Assembly (NCBI RefSeq): GCF_021603585.1
Contig: NZ_BQHI01000005.1
Coordinates: 62,001-126,000, forward strand
Length of the DNA stretch: 64,000 bases
Origin: Pseudomonas sputi
GTDB lineage: Bacteria > Pseudomonadota > Gammaproteobacteria > Pseudomonadales > Pseudomonadaceae
Reading direction: 5' to 3'
Shown: piece after piece, positions 1-8,830 of the stretch
Position numbering within the stretch: position 1 is the first letter of the stretch
How the letters are laid out: each line of letters opens with the position of its first letter
Notes under the pieces: model-generated
The model's database searches: none
What the model was told of the DNA's origin: nothing
The model's input: the letters and a program-made list of their open reading frames with translations, nothing else
Made by a program: the position numbers and the translations under genes

Positions 1-507
1 CAGGACCGACAGCTGAGTACCGATCGAGCCGTAGCCGACGATGCCCAGTTTCTTGCCACGGATCTCAAAGGAGTTGGCTGCGGACTTGATCCAGCCGCCA
101 CGGTGGCAGGAAGCGTTTTTCTCAGGGATGCCGCGCAGCAGCAGGATCGCTTCGGCCAGCACCAGCTCGGCCACGGAGCGGGTGTTGGAGTACGGCGCGT
201 TGAACACGGCGATGCCGCGCTCGCGGGCCGCGTCCAGGTCAACCTGGTTGGTGCCGATGCAGAAACAGCCGACGGCGACCAGTTTCTTCGCGTGATCGAA
301 GATCTCTTCGGTCAGTTGGGTGCGCGAACGAATGCCGATGAAGTGAGCGTCAGCGATCTTTTCCTTGAGCTGGGCTTCCGGCAGGGAGCCTGTCAGGTAT
401 TCGATGCTGGTGTAGCCCGCCGCCTTGAGGACGTCGACAGCCGATTGGTGGACGCCTTCGAGAAGAAGGAACTTGATCTTGCTCTTATCGAGAGAAGTCT
501 TGCTCAT
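1..507 (-). CDS. serA: D-3-phosphoglycerate dehydrogenase, N-terminal part (gene runs off the left edge)
   Basis: SerA oxidises 3-phosphoglycerate to 3-phosphohydroxypyruvate with NAD, the first step of serine synthesis. Only the first 169 codons lie in the window. They hold the N-terminal substrate-binding half, including VGCFCIGTNQVDL, and the start of the Rossmann fold with the nucleotide loop GIVGYGSIG. The catalytic His and any C-terminal ACT domain for serine feedback lie outside. The ATG at 507 begins MSKTSLDKSKIKFLLLEG. It is divergent from the D-2-hydroxyglutarate dehydrogenase gene, about 200 bp away. Pseudomonas SerA is known to make D-2-hydroxyglutarate as a side product that this neighbour recycles. 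Family assignment is firm. Confidence 0.96.
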   Translation of the reverse strand, partial: MSKTSLDKSKIKFLLLEGVHQSAVDVLKAAGYTSIEYLTGSLPEAQLKEKIADAHFIGIRSRTQLTEEIFDHAKKLVAVGCFCIGTNQVDLDAARERGIAVFNAPYSNTRSVAELVLAEAILLLRGIPEKNASCHRGGWIKSAANSFEIRGKKLGIVGYGSIGTQLSVL

Positions 508-713
508 CTGCGTAAACCTGTATCCCGGAGAAAAATGGCAGGGAGGGGAGCAGCCTGGAGCTGACCCGCACGGCAAGAAAGCCGTCACCGCAGAACCGGC
601 CTTGGGCACTGGCCTGCGGGGTCGGTATGCTAGCATAGCCACCCCGCTAAACACTCATTCCTGCGACGTGAAGCGTTCTCAGGATGACCATGAATTGTTC
701 GAGAGTTCCGTCG

Positions 714-2108
714 ATGACCAATCCTGCCCTGATTGATGAACTGAAGACCCTGGTCGAGCCTGGCAAAGTTCTGACCGATGCCGACTCCCTGAACGCTTAT
801 GGCAAGGATTGGACCAAGCACTTCGCCCCGGCGCCCAGCGCCATTGTGTTTCCCAAGACCATCGAGCAGGTGCAGGCCGTCGTCCGCTGGGCCAACGAAC
901 ACAACGTGGCGTTGGTGCCGTCGGGCGGGCGCACTGGTCTTTCCGCCGCGGCCGTGGCCGCCAATGGCGAAGTGGTCGTGTCGTTCGACTACATGAACCG
1001 GATTCTCGACATCAACCTCACCGACCGCACCGCCGTCTGTCAGCCGGGCGTGGTCACCGCGCAATTGCAGAACGCGGCCGAAGAACATGATCTGTACTAC
1101 CCGGTGGATTTCGCCTCTGCAGGTTCCAGCCAGATTGGCGGCAATATCGGCACCAATGCCGGCGGGATCAAGGTCATTCGCTACGGCATGACCCGCAATT
1201 GGGTGGCGGGCATGAAAGTCGTGACCGGCAAGGGCGATGTGCTGGAACTGAACAAGGATCTGATCAAGAACGCCACCGGTTATGACCTGCGGCAGCTGTT
1301 CATCGGCGCCGAAGGTACCCTCGGTTTTGTGGTCGAGGCCACCATGCGCCTGGATCGCGCGCCGAAGAACCTGACCGCAATGGTCCTTGGCACCGCCGAT
1401 TTCGATTCGATCATGCCGGTGCTGCATGCCTTCCAGGGTCGCCTCGACCTGACCGCGTTCGAATTTTTCTCCGACAAGGCGCTGGCCAAGGTCATGGGCC
1501 GTGGCGATGTCCCGGCGCCGTTCGAAACCGACTGCCCGTTCTATGCCTTGCTGGAATTCGAGGCGACCACCGAAGAAGTGGCCAACACTGCCCTGGAAAC
1601 CTTCGAGCATTGCGTGGAGCAGGGTTGGGTGCTGGACGGCGTGATGAGCCAGAGCGAAACCCAGTTGCAAAACCTGTGGAAGCTGCGCGAGTACATCTCC
1701 GAAACCATCTCCCACTGGACACCGTACAAGAACGACATCTCGGTGACCGTCTCCAAAGTCCCGGCGTTCCTGCAGGAAATCGACGCGATCGTCGGCGAAC
1801 ACTATCCGGACTTCGAAATCGTCTGGTTCGGCCACATCGGCGACGGCAACCTGCACCTGAACATTCTCAAGCCGGACAACCTGAGCAAGGACGAGTTTTT
1901 CGCCAAGTGCGCCACCGTCAACAAGTGGGTGTTCGAAACCGTCGAGAAGTACAACGGTTCGATTTCCGCCGAACACGGGGTGGGCATGACCAAGCGCGAC
2001 TACTTGACCTACAGCCGCTCGCCGGTGGAAATCGAGTACATGAAAGCAGTCAAGGCGGTGTTCGACCCGAACGGCATCATGAACCCGGGCAAGATCTTCT
2101 CGGTTTGA
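714..2108 (+). CDS. FAD-linked D-2-hydroxyglutarate dehydrogenase
   Basis: This 464-residue protein belongs to the FAD-binding oxidase / D-lactate dehydrogenase superfamily. The N-terminal PCMH-type FAD domain shows PSGGRTGLSAAAV and the flavin-binding run SSQIGGNIGTNAGG. The C-terminal half carries the metal-site motifs GHIGDGNLHLN and SAEHGVG. Its place opposite serA and its length match the Pseudomonas D2HGDH that turns D-2-hydroxyglutarate back into 2-oxoglutarate, passing electrons to the electron-transfer flavoprotein and so pulling the SerA reaction forward. I chose the ATG at 714 because GAGAG lies 8 nt upstream; the ATG at 684 in the same frame lacks a properly spaced site. A glycolate or D-lactate dehydrogenase role is less likely given the context. 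Confidence 0.9.
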   Translation: MTNPALIDELKTLVEPGKVLTDADSLNAYGKDWTKHFAPAPSAIVFPKTIEQVQAVVRWANEHNVALVPSGGRTGLSAAAVAANGEVVVSFDYMNRILDINLTDRTAVCQPGVVTAQLQNAAEEHDLYYPVDFASAGSSQIGGNIGTNAGGIKVIRYGMTRNWVAGMKVVTGKGDVLELNKDLIKNATGYDLRQLFIGAEGTLGFVVEATMRLDRAPKNLTAMVLGTADFDSIMPVLHAFQGRLDLTAFEFFSDKALAKVMGRGDVPAPFETDCPFYALLEFEATTEEVANTALETFEHCVEQGWVLDGVMSQSETQLQNLWKLREYISETISHWTPYKNDISVTVSKVPAFLQEIDAIVGEHYPDFEIVWFGHIGDGNLHLNILKPDNLSKDEFFAKCATVNKWVFETVEKYNGSISAEHGVGMTKRDYLTYSRSPVEIEYMKAVKAVFDPNGIMNPGKIFSV

Positions 2109-2148
2109 TTGGCAATCCCTGATGAATCAATGAAGGCAGGAGTCGGTA

Positions 2149-2814
2149 ATGAGCTATCAGCACCAGTATGTCGACGGTACGCGGATTCATTTTCCGCTGG
2201 GGAAGGTGGTGTGCATCGGCCGTAACTACGCCGAACACGCCAAGGAACTGGACAACCCGGTGCCTACCGAGCCGTTGCTGTTCATCAAACCGGGCAGTTG
2301 CGTGGTGCCGCTGGAAGGCGGTTTCAGTATTCCGACCGAGCGTGGGTCCGTGCATTACGAAGCGGAAATCGCCGTGTTGATCGGCAAACCGCTGTCAACC
2401 AGACCAAGCCGCGAAGAAGTGCTCGACGCCATCTCCGGTTTCGCCCCGGCGCTGGACCTGACCCTGCGTGACAAGCAGGCCGAGCTCAAGTCCAAGGGCC
2501 TGCCGTGGGAAATCGCCAAGTCGTTCGACGGCGCGGCGGTGATCGCGCCGTTTGTGGTTGGCAGCACTTTCGCTGACCTGACCGACATCGGCATTCGCCT
2601 GACCATCAATGGTGAGGTGCGCCAGGACGGCAACAGCAGCGCGATGCTCAACCCGATCGTGCCGATGATCCAGCACATGGCCGGCTGCTTCTCGCTGCAG
2701 GCCGGTGACGTGATCCTGACCGGCACGCCGGTGGGCGTCGGCCCGCTGAACGTTGGCGATGAGATCGTGCTGGAACTGCCGGGCGCCAGTCGCTTCACCA
2801 GCAGCGTTCGCTGA
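2149..2814 (+). CDS. Fumarylacetoacetate hydrolase family protein (acylpyruvase-like)
   Basis: The protein is 221 residues, the short FAH-fold class typified by YcgM and human FAHD1, which cleave or decarboxylate acylpyruvates or oxaloacetate. Visible family marks are CIGRNYAEHAKE near the N terminus, PLLFIKPGS, the metal ligands in HYEAEIAVLIG with a downstream Asp in ALDLTLRD, and GDVILTGTPVGVGPL near the C terminus. It starts 40 bp after the D-2-hydroxyglutarate dehydrogenase, with GGAG ahead of the ATG, so the two are probably co-transcribed. The substrate cannot be read from the sequence. A role in clearing keto-acid by-products alongside its neighbour is inference. Confidence 0.85.
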   Translation: MSYQHQYVDGTRIHFPLGKVVCIGRNYAEHAKELDNPVPTEPLLFIKPGSCVVPLEGGFSIPTERGSVHYEAEIAVLIGKPLSTRPSREEVLDAISGFAPALDLTLRDKQAELKSKGLPWEIAKSFDGAAVIAPFVVGSTFADLTDIGIRLTINGEVRQDGNSSAMLNPIVPMIQHMAGCFSLQAGDVILTGTPVGVGPLNVGDEIVLELPGASRFTSSVR

Positions 2815-2834
2815 CTGCAACTCTGAAATACCTT

Positions 2835-2924
2835 TGTGGGAGCCAGCCTGCTGGCGATGACGGACCGTCAGTTGATGTTTCATTCGACTGATACACCGCC
2901 ATCGCCGGCAGGCTGGCTCCCACA
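2835..2924. repeat. REPIN: two inverted REP sequences
   Basis: Two copies of a GTGGGAGCCAGCCTGC-type REP unit face each other across about 40 bp (outer arms starting at 2835 and ending at 2924). This is the standard Pseudomonas REPIN layout. It fills most of the gap between the FAH gene and the first SdiA-regulated gene and could fold into a long hairpin in RNA. Confidence 0.85.
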
Positions 2925-3065
2925 TTTGTTTTTGTGTGGCAGCTCGCAAACGCAAAGGCATTCCGGCCATTTACCGTTTTTTTCACATTTTGTCCGGATA
3001 ATTCCGGTCATTCTGGCGTCTGAGCCGGCCTCTTTGTGCTATTACCCGTAGCCTGAATTTTCGGA

Positions 3066-4001
3066 ATGCGTCCTTTGATGTCCTCTCAAACTCAGCTCAA
3101 ACCCGCTCGTCGTTCACGCTTCGCCCTGCGCTGGTATTCCTGGCTTTTGTTGGCTGCCGCCGCTGCATACGGGCTGGCGTTTGCCATGCATTGGGATGAC
3201 CGGGGCGTGCTGTGGCTGCTCGAGCGTTTCGAAAGCCAGGCCGAGAAGCAGGAAAGCGTCTGGCTCCCGGACTACCGTGTGGTCATCGACGCCAAACCGC
3301 TGCCCGGCATGGAAAAGGACGAAGCTTCGGACCTGTCCTATAACCCGCAGACCAAAACCCTGTTTTCGGTGATGGGCAAGAATCCGTTTCTGGTCGAGCT
3401 GACCCTGCAGGGTGACGTGCTGCGCAAGATGCCGCTGGTGGGCTGGAGCAACCCGGAAGGCCTGACGGTGATGGAAAACGGCTTGATGGCGATTGTCGAT
3501 GAACGCGAGCACCTGCTTTCCATCGTCAAGGTCGATGCCGAGACCCGCGAACTGAAGCGCGACGATTTCCCGAAATACGACCTGGGCCCGTCGAAAGACC
3601 AGAACAAGGCCTTCGAAGCCATCACCTGGGACGCCCGTAACCAGCAACTGCTGTTGGGTGAAGAGCGTCCGCCTGCGCTGTTCACCTGGAAAAGCGACGG
3701 CAGCCAGGCACTAAAAGGGGACAAGCAGAAACTCGACAGCGATGAACTCGACATTCGCAACCTGTCGGCCCTGGCGATCGACCCGCGCACCGGCCACACC
3801 CTGGTGCTGTCTGCCGATTCGCACCTGTTGCTGGAGCTGGACAAGAAGGGCGAACAAGTCAGTTTCATGACCCTGCTCGGCGGTTTCAACGGTTTGAAGA
3901 AAACCATTCCCCGCGCCGAAGGCGTGACCATGGATGACTCGGGCACGCTGTACATGGTCAGCGAGCCGAACCTGTTCTACCGCTTTGAAAAGCAGAAGTA
4001 A
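3066..4001 (+). CDS. SdiA-regulated family protein, first of two tandem paralogs
   Basis: The protein is 311 residues with one N-terminal membrane anchor at about residues 25-42, then a large periplasmic domain. It matches the SdiA-regulated (YjiK) family, which folds as a beta-propeller; the family mark LKKTIPRAEGVTMDD and the ending YMVSEPNLFYRF are clear. The biochemical role of the family is unknown. The next gene has the same domain and ends in the same way (AEGIAMDDEGTLY, SEPNLFYVF), so the pair arose by tandem duplication. The start is uncertain: ATG at 3066 or at 3078, neither with a good ribosome site. Confidence 0.85.
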   Translation: MRPLMSSQTQLKPARRSRFALRWYSWLLLAAAAAYGLAFAMHWDDRGVLWLLERFESQAEKQESVWLPDYRVVIDAKPLPGMEKDEASDLSYNPQTKTLFSVMGKNPFLVELTLQGDVLRKMPLVGWSNPEGLTVMENGLMAIVDEREHLLSIVKVDAETRELKRDDFPKYDLGPSKDQNKAFEAITWDARNQQLLLGEERPPALFTWKSDGSQALKGDKQKLDSDELDIRNLSALAIDPRTGHTLVLSADSHLLLELDKKGEQVSFMTLLGGFNGLKKTIPRAEGVTMDDSGTLYMVSEPNLFYRFEKQK

Positions 4002-4118
4002 TCTCTCCTGCAGGGATTGCAGATCTGTGGAGTTGTGGCCTGAGGCAAGTGGCCATTAAGCTTCAGTTCAGACAGGCGTGATATTTCATCCGCCTGTTTT
4101 GACTCCGAGCCTGCCTGA

Positions 4119-5036
4119 ATGCGTCGACTTGCCCGCCCCAAGCCTCTGTTCATCATCCTGTCGATGATTGCCCTGATCGCATTGATTGCGATCGGCCAAT
4201 ACATGCGTCTGTTCGAGCGTGCCTGGTTCAACCTGCATACGCTCTGGCAGCCGATGAGCAGCGAGGCCATCGGGCTTGATCGGTATCGGGTCGACATTGA
4301 AGCGAAGGTCATCGACGGGTTGAACGACGATGTCTCGGCGCTGACTTATGATCCGGTGCGCAAGAGCCTGTTCACGGTGACCAACAAGAATGCCGAACTG
4401 ATCGAGCTGTCGCTGGATGGCACGATCCTGCGCCGTGTCGCCTTGATCGGTTTCGGCGATCCGGAAGCGGTGGAGTTCATCAGTGCCGACACCTACGTGA
4501 TCACCGACGAGCGCCAGCAACGGCTGATCAAGATCCATCTGGAGCACGACACCACGTTCCTTGATGCAGCGGACGCCGAGCAAATGACCCTCGGGGTGCA
4601 CATGAGCGGCAACAAGGGCTTTGAAGGCCTGGCTTACGACTCGGTGGGCAAGCGCCTGTTCGTGGCCAAGGAGCGGGATCCGATGCTGATCTATGAAGTG
4701 CACGGTTTCCCGCACTTCAATCCGGAAAAATCCTACGCGGTACACGTGATCAACAATCCCAAGCGCGATGCCGGGATGTTCGTGCGCGATCTGTCGAGCC
4801 TGCAATACGACGAGCGCAGCGGCCATTTGCTGGCGCTGTCCGACGAGTCACGGCTGATACTGGAACTGGATGTGGACGGGCGCCCGCTGAGTACCCTGTC
4901 GTTGAGCGGTGGTCGGCAGGGCCTGAAGAAAACCGTGCCGCAGGCCGAAGGTATCGCGATGGATGACGAAGGGACGTTGTATCTGGTGAGCGAGCCGAAT
5001 CTGTTTTATGTCTTCAGCAAGCCTGCGCAGAACTGA
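4119..5036 (+). CDS. SdiA-regulated family protein, second tandem paralog
   Basis: This 305-residue protein has an N-terminal membrane segment (about residues 9-29, FIILSMIALIALIAIG) followed by the SdiA-regulated beta-propeller domain, probably in the periplasm. It shares the motif order of the preceding gene: an early YRV-I-AK-L segment, GFGDPEAVEFI against GWSNPEGLTVM, and the identical C-terminal SEPNLFY. The 117-bp gap between the paralogs contains no other gene. Divergence is high enough that the copies probably no longer do the same thing. Function is not known. A bidirectional terminator follows. Confidence 0.85.
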   Translation: MRRLARPKPLFIILSMIALIALIAIGQYMRLFERAWFNLHTLWQPMSSEAIGLDRYRVDIEAKVIDGLNDDVSALTYDPVRKSLFTVTNKNAELIELSLDGTILRRVALIGFGDPEAVEFISADTYVITDERQQRLIKIHLEHDTTFLDAADAEQMTLGVHMSGNKGFEGLAYDSVGKRLFVAKERDPMLIYEVHGFPHFNPEKSYAVHVINNPKRDAGMFVRDLSSLQYDERSGHLLALSDESRLILELDVDGRPLSTLSLSGGRQGLKKTVPQAEGIAMDDEGTLYLVSEPNLFYVFSKPAQN

Positions 5037-5053
5037 TTCGCACCACAAAAACA

Positions 5054-5090
5054 TTGTGGGAGCTGGCAAGCCAGCTCCCACAAGTTTTTT
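5054..5090. terminator. Bidirectional intrinsic terminator between convergent genes
   Basis: A perfect 13-bp stem (arms 5054-5066 and 5071-5083, loop CAAG) is followed by six T on the plus strand. Five A precede it, giving a T-run on the minus strand too. It separates the plus-strand SdiA-regulated gene from minus-strand rpiA. The stem resembles half of a REP unit, so it may be a captured repeat. Confidence 0.85.
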
Positions 5091-5119
5091 ATCGACCCAC
5101 AAAATGTGGGCAGACTGGC

Positions 5120-5794
5120 TTACTCAGCCTTGAGGGTCTTCACGCCTTCGCTGGTACCCAGCAACAGCAGATCCGCCGGACGCGCCGCGAACAGGCCGTT
5201 GGTGACCACGCCGACGATCGCATTGATCTGCGCTTCCAGCTCCACCGGGTTGGTGATCTGCAGGTTGTGCACGTCGAGGATGATGTTGCCGTTGTCAGTC
5301 AGCACGCCTTCGCGGTAGACCGGGTCGCCGCCCAGTTTTACCAGCTGGCGAGCCACGTGGCTGCGGGCCATCGGGATCACTTCCACCGGCAGCGGGAAGG
5401 CGCCCAGCACCGGCACCAGTTTGCTGGCGTCGGCGATGCAGATGAAAGTCTGGGCCACGGCCGCGACGATCTTCTCGCGGGTCAGGGCTGCGCCGCCGCC
5501 CTTGATCAGGTTCAGGTGTTCGTCGCTTTCATCGGCGCCGTCGACGTAGAACTCCAGGTTGCTCACGGTGTTCAGCTCGTACACCGGAATCCCGTGGCCC
5601 TTGAGGCGCGCGGCGGTGGCTTCGGAGCTCGCGACCGCGCCATCGAACGCGCCCTTGTGCTGGGCCAGGGCGTCGATGAAGCAGTTGGCGGTGGAGCCGG
5701 TGCCGACGCCGACGATGCTCTTGTCGTCGAGTTTCGGAAGGATGAAGTCGACGGCGGCCTGGGCCACGGCCTGTTTGAGTTGATCCTGGGTCAT
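5120..5794 (-). CDS. rpiA: Ribose-5-phosphate isomerase A
   Basis: RpiA interconverts ribose 5-phosphate and ribulose 5-phosphate in the non-oxidative pentose phosphate pathway. The protein is 224 residues, the usual length. The phosphate loop [15 protein letters not shown], the acidic active-site run [27 protein letters not shown] and the C-terminal [18 protein letters not shown] are all present. The ATG at 5794 ([10 protein letters not shown]) is chosen over an in-frame upstream start that would add 32 residues unlike the family. It is divergent from ilvA, 147 bp away, an arrangement conserved in pseudomonads. Confidence 0.96.
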   Translation of the reverse strand: MTQDQLKQAVAQAAVDFILPKLDDKSIVGVGTGSTANCFIDALAQHKGAFDGAVASSEATAARLKGHGIPVYELNTVSNLEFYVDGADESDEHLNLIKGGGAALTREKIVAAVAQTFICIADASKLVPVLGAFPLPVEVIPMARSHVARQLVKLGGDPVYREGVLTDNGNIILDVHNLQITNPVELEAQINAIVGVVTNGLFAARPADLLLLGTSEGVKTLKAE

Positions 5795-5941
5795 GCGGGC
5801 TCCGGAAGCGGGCAAGGTGAGAACGGAAAGGCCGGCATTATAGCCGCAAGCGCGGCTAAAACCTCTGGATTCGTGTGGTCGTGCGGGCAAAAGCCGGGTT
5901 AGACTCCTCGGTCCCGCTCAACCGCTCAGTGATGCTTTCCG

Positions 5942-7456
5942 ATGCTCGAACAGTACGTCAAAAAGATCCTCACCTCGCGCGTTTATGACGTTGCCGTAGA
6001 AACCCCGCTGCAGAACGCTCGCCAGCTCTCCGAGCGGCTGGGCAATGACATTTGGCTCAAGCGCGAAGATTTGCAGCCAGTGTTCTCGTTCAAGATTCGC
6101 GGCGCCTACAACAAGCTGACGCAACTGAGCGATGAAGAGCGCGCACGCGGCGTGGTCACCGCGTCGGCGGGCAACCACGCGCAGGGCCTGGCCCTGGCGG
6201 CCAAAGTGCTGGGCGTGAAAGCGACCATCGTGATGCCCAAGACCACCCCGGAGATCAAGGTCGAAGGCGTGCGCTCGCGTGGCGGCAAAGTGGTGCTGCA
6301 CGGCGATTCCTTCCCGGAAGCCCTGGCCTACTCGCTGAAACTGGTCGATGAAAAAGGCTACGTCTACATCCACCCGTACGACGATCCGCACACCATTGCC
6401 GGGCAGGGCACCGTGGCGATGGAAATCCTGCGCCAGCACCCGCAGCCGCTGGACGCGATCTTCGTTCCGGTGGGCGGCGGCGGTCTGATCGCCGGCATCG
6501 CGGCATACGTGAAATACCTGCGCCCGGACATCAAGGTCATCGGCGTCGAGCCCGACGACTCCAACTGTTTGCAAGCGGCGATGGCGGCAGGCGAACGCGT
6601 GGTGCTGCCGACCGTGGGCATCTTCGCCGACGGCGTGGCGGTGGCACAGATCGGCCAGCACACCTTCGACATCTGCAAGGATTACGTCGATGAAGTGATC
6701 ACCGTCAGCACCGACGAAATCTGCGCGGCGATCAAGGACATCTACGACGACACCCGTTCGATCACCGAACCGGCCGGCGCCCTCGGCGTGGCCGGGATCA
6801 AGAAGTACGTCGAGCAGCGCGGCGTCAGCGGCCAGACTTTCGTGGCCATCGACTCCGGGGCCAACGTCAACTTCGACCGCTTGCGCCACGTCGCCGAGCG
6901 CGCCGAACTGGGTGAAGGCCGCGAAGCGATCATCGCCGTGACCATCCCGGAGAAGGCCGGCAGCTTCAAGGCCTTCTGCGAGGCCATCGGCAAGCGCCAG
7001 ATCACCGAATTCAACTACCGCTATAACAATGGCAGCGAAGCGCACATCTTCGTCGGCGTGCAGACCCACCCGGACAACGATCCGCGCAGTGCACTGCTGG
7101 CGAGCCTGACCGAGCAGGGTTTCCCGGTGCTCGATCTGACCGACAACGAACTGGCCAAACTGCACATCCGCCACATGGTGGGCGGTCGCGCCGCGCACGT
7201 GGTCGATGAAGTGGTGCTGCGCTTCGAGTTCCCGGAGCGTCCGGGCGCGCTGTTCAACTTTCTCAACAAGCTTGGCGGTCGCTGGAACATCTCGATGTTC
7301 CACTACCGCAACCACGGTGCAGCGGACGGCCGCGTGGTGGCGGGCCTGCAAGTGCCCCACGACGAACGTCATCTGGTGCCCGCAGCCCTTGAGGAAATCG
7401 GCTACCCGTACTGGGACGAAAGCGACAACCCGGCCTATCAGCTATTTCTTGGCTGA
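5942..7456 (+). CDS. ilvA: Biosynthetic threonine ammonia-lyase (threonine deaminase)
   Basis: IlvA deaminates threonine to 2-oxobutyrate, the committed step to isoleucine. At 504 residues it is the long biosynthetic form: a PLP catalytic domain (about residues 1-320) with the Schiff-base lysine in FSFKIRGAYNK and the phosphate loop VGGGGLIAGI, then two ACT-like regulatory domains (about 325-410 and 420-500) that in the family bind isoleucine and valine. No leader peptide or attenuator is visible upstream. The ilvD gene of the same pathway lies at 31.7-33.5 kb. Confidence 0.97.
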   Translation: MLEQYVKKILTSRVYDVAVETPLQNARQLSERLGNDIWLKREDLQPVFSFKIRGAYNKLTQLSDEERARGVVTASAGNHAQGLALAAKVLGVKATIVMPKTTPEIKVEGVRSRGGKVVLHGDSFPEALAYSLKLVDEKGYVYIHPYDDPHTIAGQGTVAMEILRQHPQPLDAIFVPVGGGGLIAGIAAYVKYLRPDIKVIGVEPDDSNCLQAAMAAGERVVLPTVGIFADGVAVAQIGQHTFDICKDYVDEVITVSTDEICAAIKDIYDDTRSITEPAGALGVAGIKKYVEQRGVSGQTFVAIDSGANVNFDRLRHVAERAELGEGREAIIAVTIPEKAGSFKAFCEAIGKRQITEFNYRYNNGSEAHIFVGVQTHPDNDPRSALLASLTEQGFPVLDLTDNELAKLHIRHMVGGRAAHVVDEVVLRFEFPERPGALFNFLNKLGGRWNISMFHYRNHGAADGRVVAGLQVPHDERHLVPAALEEIGYPYWDESDNPAYQLFLG

Positions 7457-7497
7457 ACGGCTACGCTGATGGGTATGGCCCAAGGAACGAGAAATAC

Positions 7498-7911
7498 ATG
7501 GAAACCCTGACCACCCTGAAAGTCCTTCACGTCGCGGCGACCGTGGTGATACTGGCGAGCGGGCTGGGGCTCGCCGCTGTTTCCTGGCGTAATCGTAGCG
7601 AGGGGCCGGCCAGCACGATGCAGCGACCCTGGTTGTTCGTCTGGTGTCTGATGCTGATCGGCGTGCTCAGCATGCCTTTCACCGGCTGGTGGCTGGTGCA
7701 CCTGATTGGCTGGCCGTTGGGGCAATTCTGGATTCTGGGGTCCAGCGTGATCTATGCCGTTGCCACATTCAGTGCGGTCTGGCTGCTTGTTCGGCTTAAT
7801 CGGCTATGGACCAGCGGGGTCGGCAACCGGACATTCAATCTGGTGCTGGCGATTGTCAGCGGGGTCGGATTTCTCGCCATTGCGGCGTTGATGGGGGCCA
7901 AGCCGGTTTAA
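7498..7911 (+). CDS. DUF2269 family integral membrane protein
   Basis: The protein is 137 residues with four predicted membrane helices (about residues 8-28, 47-67, 73-93 and 113-133) and almost no soluble part. The opening LTTLKVLHVAATVVILASG and the overall plan fit DUF2269, a family of unknown function in the bacterial inner membrane. It starts 41 bp after ilvA and could be read from the same transcript, but nothing links it to isoleucine synthesis. Confidence 0.75.
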   Translation: METLTTLKVLHVAATVVILASGLGLAAVSWRNRSEGPASTMQRPWLFVWCLMLIGVLSMPFTGWWLVHLIGWPLGQFWILGSSVIYAVATFSAVWLLVRLNRLWTSGVGNRTFNLVLAIVSGVGFLAIAALMGAKPV

Positions 7912-7934
7912 GGTTTGAAGTCGTGTCAACCCAA

Positions 7935-8028
7935 TCGCTGGCAAGCCAGCGCCCACATTTGATCTGAGGCGTTCACAAATCTCCTGTGGGAGCTGCGGTG
8001 CGACGATTCGACTTGCCTGCGATGGCGA
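7935..8028. repeat. Degenerate REPIN-like inverted pair
   Basis: A hairpin-forming unit (CGCTGGCAAGCCAGCGCCCACA, 7936-7957, interrupted by one mismatch from the consensus) faces an inverted TGTGGGAGCTGC unit at 7985-7996, followed by a decayed REP tail. It lies between the convergent DUF2269 and HAD genes and may serve as their shared transcript end. Confidence 0.6.
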
Positions 8029-8030
8029 TA

Positions 8031-8687
8031 TCAGCCGCGCAGGCTTATGACGGGCCAGCCGCGCTTCTCGGCTTCGGCCCGCAGGTTCGGGTCCGGGTCG
8101 ACCGCTACCGGATTCGCCACCTGCTCCAGCAGCGGCAGGTCATTCATCGAGTCGCTGTAGAAGTAGCTGTCTTCCAGCGAATGCCCGGTTTCTTCCAGCC
8201 AGCGGTTCAGGCGCGTCACCTTGCCTTCACGGAAGCACGGCACGTCGGTGCTGCGCCCGGTGTAGCGACCGTCCCGCATCTCGCACTCGGTGGCGATCAG
8301 GGTTTCAACGCCTAGGCGCACGGCAATCGGCGCGGTGACGAAGCGGTTGGTGGCAGTGATGATCACCAGTTTGTCGCCGGCATCGCGGTGCTTTTTCAGC
8401 AGCTCAAGCGCCTTCGGCAGGACGATCGGCTCGATGCAGTCGCGCATGTAATCGCTGTGCCATTGCTCAAGCACGACCATCTCGGTGCGGCCGAGGATCT
8501 CCAGGCAGAAGTTCAGGTAAGCGGCGTTATCCAGTTTGCCGGCCAGGTAATCCTGATAGAACTCGTCGTTGCGCGCCTTGTAGGCGATCGGGTCGAGGAA
8601 GCCGCGTTCGCACAGATAATCGCCCCAAGCGTGATCGCTGTCGCCGCCCAGAAGGGTGTTGTCCAAATCGAATAAAGCCAGGCGCAT
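8031..8687 (-). CDS. HAD-IB family phosphatase, probable histidinol-phosphatase
   Basis: This 218-residue cytosolic HAD-IB hydrolase resembles SerB. Motif I is [15 protein letters not shown], motif II is VIITATNRF and motifs III/IV are in KVTRLNRW and [11 protein letters not shown]. The P. aeruginosa protein at the same locus (PA0335, next to the rppH orthologue) has been reported as the missing histidinol-phosphatase of histidine synthesis, as I recall; I rely on synteny for that. The ATG at 8687 ([11 protein letters not shown]) is chosen because motif I follows directly; the longer frame adds 12 atypical residues. It is divergent from rppH. Confidence 0.85.
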   Translation of the reverse strand: MRLALFDLDNTLLGGDSDHAWGDYLCERGFLDPIAYKARNDEFYQDYLAGKLDNAAYLNFCLEILGRTEMVVLEQWHSDYMRDCIEPIVLPKALELLKKHRDAGDKLVIITATNRFVTAPIAVRLGVETLIATECEMRDGRYTGRSTDVPCFREGKVTRLNRWLEETGHSLEDSYFYSDSMNDLPLLEQVANPVAVDPDPNLRAEAEKRGWPVISLRG

Positions 8688-8830
8688 TGCAGTTACCCGC
8701 TGAAAAGTCAGTAAAAAGGCCACAAGAATACGGTCTTTTCACAAGAGTGCACATAAGCTCGGAACCTTCGTTGCCGCCTTCACAACCTTTGTGGAACAAT
8801 GCGGCGACATGCGTTTGCGAGGTTGTTGCC

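Noticed and set aside
684-713. Earlier start for the D-2-hydroxyglutarate dehydrogenase
   Set aside because: AGG touches the ATG at 684, too near to work; 714 has GAGAG at 8 nt and gives the family length.
630-1976. 448-residue open frame on the minus strand over the D-2-hydroxyglutarate dehydrogenase gene
   Set aside because: Low-complexity His/Asp/Gln-rich shadow of a well-supported plus-strand gene; GC-rich DNA gives such frames.
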